Below, one piece after another: positions 13,851-15,631 of a DNA stretch of 15,631 nt. Numbering within the stretch: the first letter of the stretch is position 1; each line of letters starts with the position of its first letter. The notes below the pieces were generated by a model. It was given only the letters and a program-made list of their open reading frames with translations, searched no databases and had not been told where the DNA came from. Made by a program: the position numbers and the translations under genes. This stretch comes from Cylindrotheca closterium (lineage: Eukaryota; Bacillariophyta; Bacillariophyceae; Bacillariales; Bacillariaceae): contig CAKOGP040001861.1 of the NCBI GenBank assembly GCA_933822405.4, positions 1-15,631 on the forward strand. The letters are read 5' to 3'.

Positions 13851-15631
13851 GTGGACACTTAAGAATGTCCACCAACTGCGAGTGCAAATCTTCTCGTTTG
13901 TAAAGGGGCCAAGAGACTGTCATATCATGGGTATTGATACGAAAACCCAAAAACAAGAAGGTTTCGGTAACCTCAGGTTCCCACTTTGTCGCTTGAAGGC
14001 AGTCACCTCGACGTGGATCATGGCCAAAAACCTCAAAAGCCGACATCACACTATGATGTATGGCTTGTTCAATGTGGGCAGCAAAGGCAGCGACCGCATT
14101 GTCATCAACATAGCTGGCATTGTACATCCGTAGCAGTTCATCCATAGACAATGATGGATGATGGGAATCCGCAGGCACCGTACACAAAGGTGTAGTCGTA
14201 TCAACAGAAATAGAACATTTTTGAACCAAATCATGTAATTCGTCCATAGGGACGTCGACTCGACACGTAGCCAGGACCTCTCGCAGATCAGCAAGGACAC
14301 AGTAAAAAGAAGGAGCATTTCGCGAGCCAAACACTTGACCCACCGGGACAATCAAATAATCAGAGAAGACATATGCGAAAGCCACAGCCACATCCGGATG
14401 ATAAAGCACTCGGCGAAAGGCAGCCTCGACATCATCAGCATGAACCAAGATTGGACTCGTTGGTTCAGTGATGCGCATACGGAGAATCTGACGAAGGAAC
14501 CGTTTGAACGCGAACTGGTAGTGAATGGGTGGACACTCATCGCCCGTTTCATCTTGCTTCGGTTTTGGGATGTATGTGTTGATTGATCCCAAGTCGTCAG
14601 GACCATTAGAACAATCAATACAAATCCGGCCCTTGCCTTTGTCAAAAACCCACTGGATGGGATTAATAACCAATCCGGGAATAAATTGGAAGACAAACCG
14701 TAAGTAGTGAAGGTGATAGGCCTTCCATTCTTCTTTCGCAAACTTCTCTTCGACTTTCGAAAAATTGGCAGCAACGGCTGGATGGTTATCATATTCTTCA
14801 CGTAGAACAGTAGCGGACATCGGCGTTGTGTATTGGGCCTTGATGGGAACGCCCTCGGTCTGGATACGGTAAGCCATTTCCAGTTTTAGCGGAGGATATT
14901 CAGCAGGGACTTCGCGATTATGCAATGTGGAGTCGATGACATCCCATTCGGCATTGAAGTCACGAGCTGAATTGACATATTCTCCACCCAACCAACGGAT
15001 GAAATCACCATGAAGAAAGTCAAAGCGAAGAAGACCAGCAGAATTGAATTTCGCCCGTACAGGATCCAACACGGTCGGAATACCTGTCTCTGGAAGGACG
15101 CGGGGTTCTTTCAAACAAGCCAGTGAAGTGACAGATGCGAAACGGCGCAGAGAGGCATATTGACGCCATTGAGGCAACGCAACAATCATATTGTGGCGAT
15201 CGATGTGCGACAGAAAACCCCAGGCATAGTGGATCATAGAGCGGGGATTGACTTTTGCATGGGTGCTGTATCGGTCCTTGTGAACTTTTCCAAAGCCCCA
15301 TCGTCGTTTCCGAGTAGTCTTCCAGGGACGAGAAAAAGGAAACTCCAAGAGCAAGGAGCCGCGCGCTAAGGCCGGTGTCACCTGGTCCATCACTGCATAA
15401 TCCGCTGCATCGAGATAGTCACTCGCCTGAACCAAGTGTGCAATCAACAGAAATGTAGGTTGGACCTGTCCATTACCCGGAATGTTTTGGTGCATTGTCT
15501 TCGAAGGAGTATTGTATTTCTTATCCTCTCCCCATGGTAGACACGGCACCATTTCCAACGGCAAATTTCGAATTGGTAGGTACTGCCAATCCCAATCACC
15601 AGGCCACTTGTTCTTGATCCCTGGCGGCGGG
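13780..15631 (-). CDS. Reverse transcriptase of a DIRS-like retrotransposon (5' end beyond window)
   Basis: The frame is open from the right window edge to a stop at 13780, so the N-terminus is missing. Numbering from the TTG at 15564, RT motifs appear in order: fingers (WVFDKGKGRICIDCSN, 305-320), first catalytic Asp region (HADDVEAAFRRVLYHP, 375-390), palm and primer grip side (VPVGQVFGSRNAPSFYCVLADL, 406-427) and the YVDD box (485-488, nt 14112-14101), then FLFLGF and TVSWPLYKREDL (536-560). About 300 residues precede the palm without a stop, as expected of a DIRS RT with its N-terminal part. Similarity ends near residue 570 (VDILKCPP, nt about 13855), after which the frame drifts through A/T-rich DNA to a chance stop. 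The domain copies RNA into DNA; its RNase H and recombinase partners are absent downstream here but present 5.8 kb away on the same strand. Confidence 0.85.
   Translation of the reverse strand, partial: PPPGIKNKWPGDWDWQYLPIRNLPLEMVPCLPWGEDKKYNTPSKTMHQNIPGNGQVQPTFLLIAHLVQASDYLDAADYAVMDQVTPALARGSLLLEFPFSRPWKTTRKRRWGFGKVHKDRYSTHAKVNPRSMIHYAWGFLSHIDRHNMIVALPQWRQYASLRRFASVTSLACLKEPRVLPETGIPTVLDPVRAKFNSAGLLRFDFLHGDFIRWLGGEYVNSARDFNAEWDVIDSTLHNREVPAEYPPLKLEMAYRIQTEGVPIKAQYTTPMSATVLREEYDNHPAVAANFSKVEEKFAKEEWKAYHLHYLRFVFQFIPGLVINPIQWVFDKGKGRICIDCSNGPDDLGSINTYIPKPKQDETGDECPPIHYQFAFKRFLRQILRMRITEPTSPILVHADDVEAAFRRVLYHPDVAVAFAYVFSDYLIVPVGQVFGSRNAPSFYCVLADLREVLATCRVDVPMDELHDLVQKCSISVDTTTPLCTVPADSHHPSLSMDELLRMYNASYVDDNAVAAFAAHIEQAIHHSVMSAFEVFGHDPRRGDCLQATKWEPEVTETFLFLGFRINTHDMTVSWPLYKREDLHSQLVDILKCPPQTKVMGLWFYFGELGVFFLFSV
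13851..13872. repeat. 22-bp imperfect palindrome at the RT breakpoint
   Basis: GTGGACA (13851-13857) and TGTCCAC (13866-13872) are perfect 7-bp arms around CTTAAGAA. It sits where recognisable RT sequence ends. Confidence 0.7.
13862..13880. repeat. 19-bp exact repeat, right copy
   Basis: AGAATGTCCACCAACTGCG is identical to 7881-7899. Here it encodes SQLVDIL at the end of the RT, a different frame from the left copy. It overlaps the palindrome at 13851-13872. Confidence 0.9.

Larger units (their letters stand above)
13851..15631 (-). mobile_element. DIRS-like retrotransposon, upstream half (partial, runs off the window)
   Basis: It holds the RT part of a DIRS-like element and breaks near 13851-13860 at the end of the RT domain. 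No stop interrupts it within the window, unlike the lesion-bearing half at 5.35-8.26 kb. It may be the other half of that element, split by a 5.6-kb insertion, or a second copy. Confidence 0.7.

Noticed and set aside
1..15631. tRNA, rRNA, CRISPR arrays or bacterial-style operons
   Set aside because: None was seen by eye; introns and DIRS-like elements show a eukaryotic nuclear context.

Overview
The window looks like nuclear DNA of a photosynthetic stramenopile, most likely a diatom. The reasons are two genes each split by one very short GT-AG intron (74 and 47 nt), a large Ser/Arg- and Pro/Thr-rich type II membrane protein carrying WSC domains, DIRS-like tyrosine-recombinase retrotransposon pieces, and a transposase-like family I associate with diatom genomes. 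The species cannot be set from sequence alone. No rRNA, tRNA or CRISPR array was seen.

Layout. Bases 1-1400 are non-coding: a 30-bp tandem repeat with hairpins (29-166), two short tandem repeats (513-559, 565-619) and a decayed copy of the end of the neighbouring WSC gene (about 960-1100). On the minus strand, 1422-4906 is a two-exon gene for a 1136-residue single-pass membrane protein with four WSC domains in an A-B-A-B pattern. After a gene-free stretch, 5351-8260 holds the downstream half of a DIRS-like retrotransposon (minus strand): two 86-bp direct repeats, then, in transcription order, an end-of-RT connection, an RNase H and a tyrosine recombinase. Two lesions split this coding run: an in-frame TGA and a 1-nt shift in a T6 run. 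All expected recombinase and RNase H catalytic residues remain. From about 13.85 kb to the window end lies a minus-strand reverse transcriptase ORF of the same element class, open through the right edge, with an intact YVDD box.

Between the two pieces (about 8.3-13.8 kb) sits a convergent gene pair. The plus-strand gene (9530-11161) encodes a zinc-finger protein with a transposase-like region that stops early. The minus-strand gene (11341-13442, one intron) encodes a 684-residue protein with a duplicated internal segment, a lysine-rich stretch and a C-terminal Cys-rich zinc-binding candidate. The pair may be the cargo of a DNA transposon nested in retrotransposon DNA, or host sequence between two separate copies. 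I found no convincing terminal inverted repeats.

The most novel-looking item is the terminal architecture of the retrotransposon: repeat, spacer, repeat downstream of the recombinase. This fits a split-direct-repeat (A1-ORFs-B1-A2-B2) plan, and both repeats carry the d(GCGAAGC) mini-hairpin motif.
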